Shown here: positions 23,275 through 35,089 of the stretch, in pieces
How positions within the stretch are numbered: position 1 is the first letter of the stretch
Layout of the letters: every line of letters begins with the position of its first letter
From: Arabidopsis thaliana
Lineage: Eukaryota; Streptophyta; Magnoliopsida; Brassicales; Brassicaceae
Reading direction: 5' to 3'
DNA: 64,000 nt
NCBI RefSeq assembly: GCF_000001735.4
Contig: NC_003076.8
Location: 558,001-622,000 of the forward strand
Translations under genes and position numbers: made by a program
The notes under the pieces: generated by a model
Database searches by the model: none
Told to the model about the DNA's origin: nothing
Seen by the model: only the letters and a program-made list of their open reading frames with translations

Positions 23275-24177
23275 AAATGTTGGCGTCACTACATAGGATT
23301 GCGTGTTACGATTTGGTGATGACCGCTAAACTGTGGTGGCTATTTTTGTTTTCTTATCTTTTTCGATTTTTTTGGTCAGTGTTGGAGCCAAAGTTTGGTC
23401 TGTTTGGTGAAGACACTCTTCTTCTTTAGTACCGCATTTTCAGTTCTTGATTGGACCGACCTTAATGGTCCACTTGTTTTTAGGATATGTATAGTGGTTT
23501 TTTAATAATTAGGTAGAAGTGATCATGTACTTTTTATAAGTATTAAAAAACCATTTACTAGAATGCATGATTAAGAGTTAAATTCTTATAATCAAACATT
23601 TATTTGGGTTTCATATAGATAAAAAATTATAACTAAAAGTGAATCAACAACCACTTTGTAAATCTCTAGTTCAATTTGTTGATCTCGGACAACTGCTTGC
23701 AAGACACCTTTGGAATAAAGGATGCCAAAAAGATTTCATTTAAACCGCTTTGCCAAATTTTAAGGACAAACAAGTACTTATATGTGAAAGCCAATCAATC
23801 TTGTTTCTTCAAAATATATAGATTGGAATTTGGTGGCTTCTTTTATTTCCCAACGTTGCAAAACGAACAAAAAAGTAAGAAAAGAGAAGAAAAGGAATGA
23901 TAAATGTCAACAACACGAATGAAAAAAGAGCAAACAAGAAAACGAAATGTATAAAACGACAATGTACTTTGGAAATACCAATGAAAACGTAATGTCATGC
24001 ATGTAGTTCCAAGCTCTTTGGCATTCCGTTTCAATTCTATTATTATTTTTTGTTTGTTATACGAAGAAAAAAGAGTTTCGACGGTCCAGTTTATTTGCGT
24101 AACCTTCACATATACTTCTTTGAACGTTAACATCTCAATTTGGTCAATCAGACTGTATTCATTAGTGTAGAGGGAAT

Positions 24178-24745
24178 CAAAATTTTATAGCCACAAGTTC
24201 ACGAGTATAAGACGAAGAAGAGTTTCAATGAACAAATCAACAAATGATGGAAGGGCTTTTGTATTTTAGTTTAATCAATAATGACTTTTCTTTTGTATTT
24301 GATAAATGCTGATATCTAAAAAGAAATTGCATTGTATAACCAAGAAAAAACTATATAATTCATCAACTAAAATTTTGTAGCCACAACGAAGATGCGTTTC
24401 AATAAACAAATCAACAAATGATGGGAGAGGTTTTGGTCCTGAATGGATGCTGATTTTCTATTCAGTTTTTGGATTTAGATTTTAATTTTTATATTTTATA
24501 TTTTAGTTTAAATTTTTGATAAATGCTGATATCTTAAGAGAAATTGCGTTGTATAACCAACAAAAACTATAATTCATTAACTAACTATACTAACCTAAAA
24601 TTTTGTAGCCACAAGTTTAGAGTATAAGACTAAGATGAGTTTCAATGAACAAAAATCAACAGATGATGGGAGAAGTTTTGTATTTTAGTTTTATCACTAA
24701 GGACTTTTCTTTTGTATTTGAGAAATGCTTATACAGTATCTTAAA
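24178..24745 (+). repeat. Three diverged tandem copies of a 150-230 bp unit
   Basis: Units begin near 24178, 24370 and 24597 with AAAATTTT(A/G)TAGCCACAA. Each carries GTTTCAAT(A/G)AACAAA followed by ATCAACA(A/G)ATGATGG. A later block GATAAATGCTGATATCT(A/T)A and GTATAACCAA(G/C)AAAAACTA is present in the first two. The second copy has an extra AT-rich insertion. I know no transposon with these ends. Confidence 0.75.
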
Positions 24746-25116
24746 TCATAAGGAGGAATAACTTTTTATACGTCACGACAATTATTATTATTAGAGTCGA
24801 AATTAAAAAGTATATGCAGTTTTTTTTTAAGATGGATTTTGACATCATAATGTTTTCTTTAAAAGTTTGACTTGTATTTAACATTTTATAAACTTAAAAC
24901 AGTCATAATTAAACTCAATAATCTTTAAAACTATTTTATTTAAGTGTGTAACAAATTATACAAAGAGCCCAGCCCATTAAGCTTACAAAACAACCTCTAA
25001 GCCCAATAAATAATACGACGACGTTTAATTCTGTAAAAATAAAATTTTCCTCTTCTTCTTCCCTTCTTCTATCTATCTCAATCTCATCGCCGGCGTTAGG
25101 GTTGTTTTTCTCAACA

Positions 25117-26097
25117 ATGGTGTCTCTGGCCAAGTTTCACTACTGTGATCAAACACTCCACCTCCGACTCGACACTCACCGTAAACCGCAGCCTAAACCT
25201 GTTTCATACCGAATCTTACATAAACCTCCTCCTTCTCGCGTCATCAGAGCTTCTTCGTTTTCATCAAACCCTAAACCCTCTTTCCTCAAAACCACCTGCG
25301 TGACCTTAACAACAGCCGCCGCTTTACTCTCCGCTTCCCTCCACCTCTCCACCAAACCCGTCACCGCAGCAACTCTCGTCTCACCTCCTCCTCCACCATC
25401 CACGGCGGCGGATCTCACTTCCGATCAAATCTCGTCGCGTCCAAAGGAAGAAGAAGAAGAAGCAGCGCTGGAGAAGCACCTCACTAAGAATCCAAACGAC
25501 GTCGAAGCTCTTCAATCACTGATGAAAATCAAATTCCAAACCAAAAACATCGACCACGCCTTAGAGATTCTAAACCGTTTGATCGAAATCCAACCCGAAG
25601 AACAAGAATGGCGGATCCTAAAAGCTCAGGTACAAACCTACGGCGGCGATTTCGATTCAGCGACGAAAGGATTCGAAGAGGTTCTATCTAAAGATCCATT
25701 TCGTGTAGAAGCTTATCACGGATTAGTAATGGCTTACTCCGAATCCGAATCGAAATTATCAGAGATCGAGAGTAGAATCAACGAAGCGATTGAGAAATGC
25801 AAGAAGGAGAACAAGAAAGATTTTAGAGATTTCATGTTGTTGATTGCTCAGATTAGGGTTATCAAAGGTAATCCAATTGAAGCACTTAGGGTTTATCAAG
25901 AGTTGGTGAAAGATGAGCCTAAAGACTTTAGACCATATCTATGTCAAGGTTTGATTTATACATTGATGAAGAAGAAAGATGAAGCAGAGAAGCAATTTGC
26001 AGAGTTTAGAAGATTGGTTCCTGAGAATCATCCTTACAAAGAGTATTTAGATGCTAATGTACTCAATACTAACAAGCTTTTCGCTAAGAATCAGTGA
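25117..26097 (+). CDS. Plastid-targeted TPR-like protein, 326 aa
   Basis: Single exon. Residues 1-60 are rich in Ser, Arg and hydroxylated residues (a transit peptide). A hydrophobic stretch then ends in an Ala-x-Ala site (TTAAALLSASLHL ... KPVTAATL), which suggests thylakoid-lumen or membrane targeting. A Pro-rich linker and an acidic run (KEEEEEAALEKHL) follow. From about residue 125 there are helix pairs of the TPR type (NPNDVEALQSLMKIKFQTKN, EAYHGLVMAYSESE, EALRVYQELVKDEPKD, PYLCQGLIYTLMKKKDEAEK). TPR proteins act as scaffolds for protein complexes; the partner here is unknown. The ATG at 25117 follows a leader with CGTTAGGGTTG (telo-box-like). Two AAGCCCA/AGCCCA site II elements lie 100-150 bp upstream. 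Confidence 0.85.
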   Translation: MVSLAKFHYCDQTLHLRLDTHRKPQPKPVSYRILHKPPPSRVIRASSFSSNPKPSFLKTTCVTLTTAAALLSASLHLSTKPVTAATLVSPPPPPSTAADLTSDQISSRPKEEEEEAALEKHLTKNPNDVEALQSLMKIKFQTKNIDHALEILNRLIEIQPEEQEWRILKAQVQTYGGDFDSATKGFEEVLSKDPFRVEAYHGLVMAYSESESKLSEIESRINEAIEKCKKENKKDFRDFMLLIAQIRVIKGNPIEALRVYQELVKDEPKDFRPYLCQGLIYTLMKKKDEAEKQFAEFRRLVPENHPYKEYLDANVLNTNKLFAKNQ

Positions 26098-26277
26098 AAA
26101 TTTGTGTTTTTGTTTGAATATGCTTAGAAATGTGACTTTGAACTTTTATTTGTGATCACTGCGAAATTATTCTACTACCATTTTACAAGCTTTGCATCAG
26201 ATTCACATACCAAATTTTACAACATGTAGAATTGAATTATAAATAAGCGATCCTTACTACAGCAAGTTTAACGAGTA

Positions 26278-26565
26278 TCATACGGATCTAGGCGGAGATG
26301 GAGGAGTTTCTTTTCGGCTTGGTCCCGATGGCGGGATTGGAACGTTTTTTGGTAACATTCTGAAAATCAGGCGTTGTGATGGTGACCATGGTTTTAAGCC
26401 GAAGATGGTTGGTTTATGTGGATCTTGTGGTGGTGAATCAGCCAGTCCTCTAGCCCATGGTCTAGACCAGAGCAAACGGCTGGTCTCATCTTGAGTGGTT
26501 CCAATGACACAAGCGAAGAGGAGGCCAAAAGAAATTACCACAAGAACATAAGTTGATTTCGCCAT
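26278..26565 (-). CDS. Small secreted peptide precursor, IDA/IDL-like, 95 aa
   Basis: The frame starts MAKSTYVLVVISFGLLFACV, a clear signal peptide with likely cleavage after about residue 22. A polar, Pro-rich spacer of about 45 residues follows. The C-terminal block MLPKNVPIPPSGPSRK closely matches the active EPIP region of the IDA/IDL peptides (LPKGVPIPPSAPSKRHN in IDA, from memory). IDA-type peptides are processed and perceived by HAESA-type receptor kinases in the apoplast. Difference seen: the usual His-Asn after the basic pair is replaced by Glu-Thr, and a ten-residue tail (ETPPSPPRSV) extends past the core. A TATA box (TATATAAAC on the minus strand near 26620) lies about 55 bp upstream. 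The signal peptide and motif are seen; family membership is inferred. Confidence 0.75.
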   Translation of the reverse strand: MAKSTYVLVVISFGLLFACVIGTTQDETSRLLWSRPWARGLADSPPQDPHKPTIFGLKPWSPSQRLIFRMLPKNVPIPPSGPSRKETPPSPPRSV

Positions 26566-27032
26566 CACAATATTACTTTGTTGTACACACTGACACAAGT
26601 TGATATGGTTTGGAAGGTTTATATAAACTTTTGGATGTCTTTATCTTGTCAATAAATATTTTTCTTTTTAGTAGTAAACAAAATTATTTTGTAAATTGAT
26701 TCATATTTTTCTTCTTCATAAAAGCTATGTTGACTAAAAATGATCCAATTCCAACAAAACGTTCCAATCCAATCCGTAGGAACCAAGCAGAAGAAACACG
26801 TTTCAATTAGGCCATAAAAGCTATTCACATTTTAACCACAATGCAGGGGAATTTTTTTTCTTTCATTGTTGTTGTAAGTAATATATTGGTTTATCCATTT
26901 GAATACTTTTTTTAGATATGGATATAAATTTGTCCTGTCATCAAAGAAAAAAGAAATGCAAGATACAATAATTAACAAACCTTTGATTTTGTTTTTCCCT
27001 TTTTTGAGGATAAATAAATAAAATTTAGTCTT

Positions 27033-27190
27033 TGGTGTAAATCTATATGGATTGAATAACATTAAATTTTCGGTGTAAAGGTAAGTCTTTTTTTTTTTTT
27101 GGTCATCTGTAAAGGTAAGTCTATATGGATTGAATAACAATATTTGTTTTGGTGTAAATCCATATGCATTGAATAACAATAGTTTTTTTA
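27033..27190 (+). repeat. Tandem AT-rich repeat (TATATGGATTGAATAAC)
   Basis: GTGTAAATCTATATGGATTG and AATAAC at about 27035 recur near 27118 and, with two changes, near 27152 (GTGTAAATCCATATGCATTG). A fourth decayed copy may be at 27247. The unit is 35-80 bp. The array lies in 1.1 kb of otherwise empty sequence between the peptide gene and NaKR1. Confidence 0.7.
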
Positions 27191-27712
27191 CTTTTTTCTC
27201 CTTTTAAAAGGCTTATTTTTGGATTAAAAAAAAAACATATTTGGTGTGGTGTAAATAAAAGAAAGAATAACAATATTCAAAATCATAGATTAAAAAATAT
27301 GTTTTTATAAAAATTTCTAAATCACAAATAGAGCAAGACACTATTTATGACATTATTTTCAATATTAGTGATCAAATAACTTATCAGTAGTTTTTTTGCA
27401 AGACCTTCCTCTTGATATTACTAATGTTTGGGTTTGGCTTTCAAGTTGTGAAGTGATTGCTCATTGCTCCACGGTCTTAACAAGCTAATACTACTAATCA
27501 ATTTTTATTTTTCCAATACTTGAATAAATAGTAGAGATTTAGTATCACAAAAACAAATTATGAAGTGTGTTCATATAAAACATTTCTGAATACCAATCTT
27601 TAATCATAACCGAGACAAATAAACGCACAAAAGAAAGTAACATCTTCACAAGTTTTGTCTTCCAAAGTAAAGATAAGAGCATAGAAGAAAACAGAGGGAA
27701 AAAGAAAGAGAA

Positions 27713-28855
27713 TTACTTCTGAATAATCTCAGGCCAAAACTGAGCGTTTTTAACTTTGGAAATACTCGCCAACACAGTTAACGGTGTCACGTCTCCCGTC
27801 ACGGTAACCTTCTTTGCTGCGAAGTCTATGTTATACGACGTCACTCCTGCGTTCAACAATCATCAAAGGACCAAAAACAGAGTATTTTTACAAATCAAGT
27901 ATATATTTTCATGAATAGAAGAAATACTTTACTTGTTAGTTACCTTTCAATTTCGATAGATGTTTCTTAACTTTCCCTGCACAGCCTTTGCAATGAAGTG
28001 ACACTCTCAAAACAACCACCTTTAAGCAACGAAAGAAAGATTGTCAAGTTTAATCTCAAAACATTAACTCATGATTAAATATTATGGTTTTGTTCGATTA
28101 CTTACTTGATCGGAAGATGAGTTTTTCTCCGGTGGTGATGGCGGCGACGACTGAGGAGGAGAAGGAGGTGGGGGAGGAGGAGGAGAGAATTTGAAATCCG
28201 GGGACGAAACATCTTTATCTTCAAGAGAGCTCAGAGAAGCTGTAGGAGAAGCTTTTGTGGGTTCAGAGAAAGGATTATCGGGAGATAGAACCGGTTCATA
28301 ATCCAAGAACCCCTCGAAGAAATCGGGTTGCTTCTTCTCCAAGAAAGAAGCAGAAGTTGATAGATACTTTGAGGCGTTTATTATGAGTCGATCTTCATGA
28401 AAATTATTTAAATCATCAGCTTTGGTTATCTCCGGTTCATCAATAGGTATTGGAATCGGGTCGGAATCCACAAACCCGTCAAAGAAAACCGGGTTACTCA
28501 ATAAGTACCTTGAAGAACCCTGAGGTGTGTCACTGCTAAAACAACTAACCGGTGACTTACCAACATCACTGTCACCTTTCTTGCTCTTCCTCTTCGCTAA
28601 CCGTTTTTGTTCACTACTCTCGAGACCTAGTCTAGTCATAAGAGGAGTATGATAAGTAGAAGAAGACGAAGAAGAGGGATTAAGGTTTGGGGAAGGTGGA
28701 GGAGTGAGTCTCCGACCGTCACGTATGATTGGGTTATGACGGTCAATGGCTCGACCACCGAGCCGGATCGTGGCTGAAGAAGAAGAAGAAGGTTGTGAGG
28801 TTTGATCCATGGTTGAGCAAAGGGTTGTTGTTGATGCTTGAGAAGCACACAACAT
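27713..28855 (-). CDS. NAKR1: NaKR1, heavy-metal-associated domain protein, 319 aa
   Basis: Three exons: 28855-28106, 28019-27944 and 27846-27713. The first 250 residues are low complexity: Ser-rich blocks, GRAIDRHNPIIRDGRRLTPP, and a Pro run before the domain (FKFSPPPPPPPSPP). The last 70 residues form an HMA domain. Its metal site is CKGCAGKV (CxxC), followed by KVTVTGDVTPLTVLASISKV and the C-terminus NAQFWPEIIQK. In Arabidopsis NaKR1 is a phloem companion-cell protein needed for Na+/K+ balance and phloem function, and it binds FT. The intron positions (one just before the HMA domain, one inside it) and the 319-residue length agree with NaKR1. Confidence 0.95.
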
Positions 28856-29422
28856 GTTTTGTATGGTTTACAAGAAATTTAAGAAAAAGTCTTTAGTGTT
28901 TGCAATGAAAATGTGGAGAGATTTCTATAGTCACATATAAAATCAATTAAAAATGTACATATTTTTAGGTTCGAGTTAAAGATATTTTTTTGGGTGATGG
29001 AATCGACTTTAGAAAAAAGTAAGTTTATTCGTATTCTTATCAAACCAATGTGTGAGAGATTGATTGCTAGTAGACCTAGAAACCGTGTGAAATTATTTTG
29101 ATTCGATTGAACTGACGATTTTTGGACCATCTACTACAAATAAATACAGTGTAGTTTACTCTCTTTTAGATAGAAGAAGAAGAAAAAAAAAATCATTTTG
29201 TTAGAAAATCATATTTTTTTAAAACACCAAAAAGAAAATAGAAAGGCCAATTCTTTTTGCCAACCCTTAATGATAGTTCCGAATCTCATTCTCACAAACA
29301 AAAAATAATCAGAATCTGATGCTTATGGGTTTTATTGACGAATTTATTCGTATTAGCTTTCACTATTCACACCTTTTCTCTTTTCGGCATACGACGACCC
29401 AATTAAATGTTCTTTAATAAAA

Positions 29423-29561
29423 AGCCCATGTTTTGTGGAAATAACTATTGGGCTATTACACGGCCCATTATATTTGCCAAGAGAATCACGAGGGTTTTCT
29501 AACTCAAATCGATTTCACAAAGGCATCGTATAAATTTTCTTCTTCAACAAAATTAGGGTTT
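29423..29561 (+). promoter_or_regulatory. RPL35 promoter: three site II elements plus telo-box
   Basis: AGCCCAT at 29423, TGGGCT at 29449 and GGCCCAT at 29462, followed by the telo-box TTAGGGTTT at 29553, about 55 bp before the ATG. This site II plus telo-box arrangement is the standard promoter code of Arabidopsis ribosomal-protein genes. Confidence 0.75.
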
Positions 29562-29610
29562 GGAGCCAGAAAAGAGCAAATAGGCGGCACATCAGTTCTC
29601 AACACTCACG

Positions 29611-30547
<937 letters not shown>

Positions 30548-30892
30548 TTTCATTCTCCCAGCTCTAGCTTCTAGAAATGAATGATTCAGCCTTTGATTAT
30601 CGGCTTATGTTATCTCCTCTCTTTTTGTCCAACCTTATTAATTTTAGTTGTACTGAAGTTTTGTTATCACACAACCTCTCTAAAATCATTAGTATTTCAT
30701 AAATATTGAATTTATTCTGGGTTTTGTTGTCTCTTTGGTAAATTTTGATTTTTCGGTTGTTTAGAGTTAAGGGACGATTGAATGAAGGATTGTAAACGAA
30801 CATGGTTGATTTATACGGAGAATTTCTGATACGTATCGGCCAAAATAGATAAAATCAGGAAAAAGAAAAGAACAAGTACTTAAAGTCTTAAA

Positions 30893-30966
30893 CGACCACA
30901 GTGGGAGTCGAACCCACGACCTTTTGATCCGAAGTCAAACGCGCTAATCCACTGCGCTATGCGGTC
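30893..30966 (-). tRNA. tRNA-Arg (UCG)
   Basis: On the minus strand the acceptor arm GACCGCA pairs with TGTGGTC (one G-T pair) plus a G discriminator. The anticodon arm is TTTGA-CTTCGGA-TCAAA with anticodon TCG. The T-arm GTGGG-TTCGACT-CCCAC is perfect. There is no intron. Confidence 0.95.
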
Positions 30967-30969
30967 AAG

Positions 30970-31660
30970 ACGAATATGCAAGTCTCAAACACTATTTGTT
31001 GATTCATATTTGGATTTCGAGACTTGGAGCTTGTGAATGTGAAATCTATTTTCACTTTGGACCAGTGTTATTTTCATGGTTGGTTGGTATCATAAATTCA
31101 TAATCGTCGGATATTTTACCACGTTCACACAGAAAACCCCAATAATGGAGACTCATTTATTATTTTCTTCATATGTCACTTTCTATCGCCAATTGTTTTT
31201 TGGTTTTCTTTGAAAAAATGTCTAAATGACTAAATCCATCGCAAATTTCATTTTAGTGAATTAGTGGCACGGAGAACATTTAAAGTTGATTCTGTTGGTT
31301 TTGATAAACATTTTATTCAAATATACTCATGATTTGTTTGTTGACCTAAATCTGATTGTTTTTTGTTTTCAAATAGAAAAACAAACAAAAATAATGCTTC
31401 GAGTGGACACTAAGGTTTGATCATGTGTTGTTTGTTGTATTAAGATAGTTTTAAGATATGTCTATGTGATATAACACAAGCAGCCAAAACCACGAGCATA
31501 GTTAAGAGGTAATAATATATTTTGTTGTTTCTTGTCCAGAGAATTCATGTTACTCTTGTCTGAATCTTCCTCAAATCTACTCATGTAGACCTCCCTATCT
31601 CGATCTAAATTTCCGCCAAACTTTTTTTAATCCCAAAGATTCTTTAAACAGAATCATCAT
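30970..31660. other. Intergenic region upstream of ANK1
   Basis: AT-rich flank between tRNA-Arg and ANK1. No open frame or repeat is worth reporting. The final 100 bp is a C/T-rich leader. Confidence 0.5.
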
Positions 31661-31665
31661 CAATC

Positions 31666-33536
31666 ATGAAAGAGATCAAGAAGACGATGACGAAGCAGAT
31701 GACGGCAAGACGTGACGACACGCCGTTACACACGGCGGTTAGAGAAGGCAAAACGGACCTTCTTTTGGAGATGATCGGAGAACACGACGGCGTGGAGCTG
31801 AAAGAGTTGTTGGCCGAGCAAAACCAGTCCGGTGAAACGGCTTTGTACGTTGCGGCTGAGTACGGTTACACCGACATGGTTAAGATTCTGATGAAACACT
31901 CCGACTCTGTCTTAGCCGGAACCAAAGCCAAGAACGGCTTCGATGCCTTTCACATCGCCGCCAAAAACGGAAATCTACGTGAGTTGACTTGATTCTCAAA
32001 AGTCTTTGTGCTCAAGAATTACCAATTTTGCATATATATGCTGAAGATCAACTCCATTTTTATCTCTAATTGTGAGTAAATTGCTAATTATCTACTACTG
32101 AATAATCCACTTTCATTCTCTAATTATGTGAAAATTGCTATTTGTGTGCTCATTGACAAAGATAGGAAAATGTTTATGTGAATTTGGATTTTGCTTTTGT
32201 TGCAGAGGTTCTTGATGTGTTAATAGAGGCAAATCCAGAACTCTCATTTACATTTGATTCATCCAAAACCACGGCGCTTCATACCGCGGCTTCACAGGGT
32301 CATGGAGAGATTGTTTGTTTCTTGTTGGATAAAGGTGTGGACTTAGCTGCTATTGCGAGAAGCAATGGTAAAACCGCTTTGCACTCTGCAGCTAGGAACG
32401 GGCACACGGTGATTGTGAAGAAGTTGATTGAAAAGAAGGCTGGTATGGTTACAAGAGTCGACAAGAAAGGTCAAACCGCTCTTCATATGGCGGTTAAAGG
32501 ACAAAACACTGAGATTGTGGATGTGTTGATGGAAGCAGATGGTTCGTTGATCAATTCCGCGGATAATAAAGGAAACACTCCATTGCATATAGCAGTCCGT
32601 AAAAACAGAGCAGAGGTAATCGTTGATCAATCTTTTAAGTTATTCTTGTTGCAGAAGTTAGAATCTTTCTTGTATTCTTTGCAGATTGTTCAGACAGTTT
32701 TAAAGTATTGTGAAGTCAGTAGAGTGGCGGTTAATAAATCAGGAGAAACAGCTCTTGATATCGCTGAGAAAACCGGACTACATGAGATCGTACCGCTTCT
32801 GCAAAAGATCGGTATGCAGAACGCAAGATCCATCAAGCCAGCTGAAAAAGTGGAACCATCAGGCTCTTCTAGGAAACTGAAAGAAACAGTTAGTGAAATA
32901 GGCCATGAGGTGCATACTCAGCTTGAACAAACCGGGAGAACGAGAAGAGAGATCCAAGGAATCGCTAAACGGGTCAACAAAATGCACACGGAAGGACTCA
33001 ACAACGCGATAAACTCCACTACCCTAGTAGCCATTCTCATAGCAACCGTTGCTTTTGCAGCTATCTTCAACGTTCCAGGCCAGTACACGGACGACCCTAA
33101 AGACGTACCTCCAGGATATTCACTCGGAGAAGCAAGAGCAGCTCCAAGACCCGAGTTCTTGATATTCGTCGTGTTTGATTCTTTCGCGCTTTTCATCTCT
33201 TTAGCGGTGGTTGTGGTTCAGACATCAGTGGTGGTTATAGAGAGGAGAGCAAAGAAGCAAATGATGGCTATAATCAACAAGCTCATGTGGATGGCTTGCA
33301 TTATGATCTCAGTAGCGTTCGTATCACTGTCTTTTGTTGTCGTGGGAGAGAAAGAGAAGCCTTTGGCGGTTGGAGTAACCGCCATTGGAGCTTTGATCAT
33401 GGTTTCAACACTAGGGACTATGTGTTATTGGGTGATTGCTAACCGGATTGAAGGATCTAAGTCATCTCCAGCTTCCATGATGTCAGATCCTGAGTTAGCT
33501 GATTCCAAACATAACCGGAAACTTTATGCGGTTTGA
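31666..33536 (+). CDS. ANK1: ANK1, ankyrin-repeat PGG-domain membrane protein, 524 aa
   Basis: Three exons: 31666-31978, 32206-32615 and 32685-33536. After a basic N-terminus come seven to eight ankyrin repeats, such as DDTPLHTAVREGKTDLLLEM, TALHTAASQGHGEIVCFLLD, KTALHSAARNGHTVIVKKLI, QTALHMAVKGQNTEIVDVLM and NTPLHIAVRKNR. A PGG domain follows with four predicted transmembrane helices (TLVAILIATVAFAAIFNVPG, FVVFDSFALFISLAVVVVQT, KLMWMACIMISVAFVSLSFV, VTAIGALIMVSTLGTMCYWV). The Pro-Gly motif is NVPGQY. This is the ITN1/ACD6 architecture, whose members act at the plasma membrane in salt/ABA or defence signalling. The specific role of this copy is not readable from sequence. The exon sum is 1575 nt, in frame. 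Confidence 0.94.
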
Positions 33537-33797
33537 TTAGAGTGAAACAGAGGATTTAGAAAATCATTAAAGAACAGAGAGATTTTGTATCCAGATAATA
33601 AAAGAGATAACTCTTGTGTTTATAGTAGATTCTGTATATGTAACAAAAGGGAAATAGTATAAATCAATTTATAAGACTTTTACATGATAAATCATCAATG
33701 TTGACTTTGACTAGAGTCAACAAAAATGACGATGCCTATACAAAGAACAAGGGACGAGTAGACAAGAGCCGTCTCTTTAACTGTCTCCGGCATTATA

Positions 33798-35084
33798 ATG
33801 ACGATATTACCCTTTCTCGCCGCCGTATTCGTCCTCCAACTCCTCTCAACTCTCACGGTCGCGGAGATCAAGTCTTTCACTATCTCCAACGATTCTCGGC
33901 CAGTGATTCTCTTGGAGAAATTCGGTATTATTGAGATTGGTCATGTAACCGTCTCTGTTTCCTCTGTTTCAGTATTGTCTCCGATTCTAGACTCGTCGAA
34001 ATTAGGGTTCTTTGTTCTATCAGAAGAATCTCTTCCTCATGTACTCCTCGAGCTCCAGCAAAACTTTAGCTTCTGCGTTCTTGATTCACACTACATACTT
34101 CATTTCTTCACCTTCGTCGATCTCTCTCCTCCTCCTCGCTCCCAGTTCAGTAAATCTTATCCGATAACGTCTCCAAACGATTACTCTCTGTTCTTCGCTA
34201 ATTGCGTACCAGAAACTAGGGTTTCGATGAAGGTCCACACGGAGATTTATCACGATCTATATCCAAACGGGTCAAGAGATTACTTACTAGCCGGGTCAGC
34301 CCAGTTACCGGGTTTGTATCTCGTCTTTTTTCTCTGTTACTTGAGTTTCCTCTGTTTCTGGCTCTGTTTCTGCTGGAATCATAAGCAAATTGTTAAAAGG
34401 ATTCACCTTTTAATGACGGCTCTGCTTCTAGTGAAATCTCTGACTCTGATTTGTGCTGCTGTGTATAAACACTACGTGAAAGTCACAGGCACAGCTCATG
34501 GCTGGAACATTGTTTTCTACATTTTCCAATTCATTAGTGTTGTTTTGCTCTTCATGGTGATTGTTCTAATCGGAAACGGTTGGTCTTTCTTGAAACCGAA
34601 GCTACATGTTAAGGAGAAGAAATTGTTGGTGATTGTTGTTCCGCTTCAGGTTTTAGCTAACATTGCTTCCATTGTGATTGGAGAGACTGGACCGTACACC
34701 CAAGATTGGGTGAGTTGGAACCAGATCTTCTTCCTAGCTGATATAACTTGCTGTTGTGCGATTGTATTCGCTATGGTTTGGTCCATGTGTTGTCTAAGAG
34801 AGACATCGAAAACCGATGGGAAAGCGGTAAAGAACTTAGCCAAGTTACCAGTTTTAAGGAAATTTTACGTTTTGGTTATTGGATATTTGTTCTTCACGAG
34901 GATCGTTGTGGTTGTTATGAAGATGAAAGCAGATTTTACGTATCAGTGGGTGAGCAATGCAGCTGAGGAAATTGCAACTCTTTCGTTTTATTGTTTGATG
35001 TTTTATATGTTTAGGCCAATAGAGAAGAACGAGTATTGTGATGTTGATGATGAAGAAGAAATTGTAGAGCTTTCTCTCAAGTAA
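33798..35084 (+). CDS. CAND6: Lung seven-transmembrane (GOST) receptor-like protein, 428 aa
   Basis: Single exon. A signal peptide (MTILPFLAAVFVLQLLSTLT) is followed by a luminal/extracellular domain of about 150 residues with Cys residues and an NGS sequon. Seven transmembrane helices begin at LPGLYLVFFLCYLSFLCFWL and end with EEIATLSFYCLMFYMFRP. The tail is acidic (DVDDEEEIVEL). This is the GOST fold (lung 7TM, GPR107/GPR108-like; pfam06814). Members work in Golgi/endosome traffic or as candidate G-protein-coupled receptors. I recall this locus as plant candidate GPCR CAND6; that symbol is from memory. Confidence 0.85.
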   Translation: MTILPFLAAVFVLQLLSTLTVAEIKSFTISNDSRPVILLEKFGIIEIGHVTVSVSSVSVLSPILDSSKLGFFVLSEESLPHVLLELQQNFSFCVLDSHYILHFFTFVDLSPPPRSQFSKSYPITSPNDYSLFFANCVPETRVSMKVHTEIYHDLYPNGSRDYLLAGSAQLPGLYLVFFLCYLSFLCFWLCFCWNHKQIVKRIHLLMTALLLVKSLTLICAAVYKHYVKVTGTAHGWNIVFYIFQFISVVLLFMVIVLIGNGWSFLKPKLHVKEKKLLVIVVPLQVLANIASIVIGETGPYTQDWVSWNQIFFLADITCCCAIVFAMVWSMCCLRETSKTDGKAVKNLAKLPVLRKFYVLVIGYLFFTRIVVVVMKMKADFTYQWVSNAAEEIATLSFYCLMFYMFRPIEKNEYCDVDDEEEIVELSLK

Positions 35085-35089
35085 GAAGA

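Larger units (their letters stand above)
22460..24170. other. Intergenic region, no gene supported
   Basis: Downstream flank of the TIGR01589 gene. It contains a small tandem repeat at 22636 and a triple G-box cluster at 23246, listed separately. Short open frames near 23676 and 24133 have low-complexity composition and no homology I recognise. Confidence 0.45.

Noticed and set aside
26832-27179. Long minus-strand frame in AT-rich DNA (FNPYRLTFT repeats)
   Set aside because: It is the translation of the tandem AT-rich repeat at 27033-27190, not a gene.
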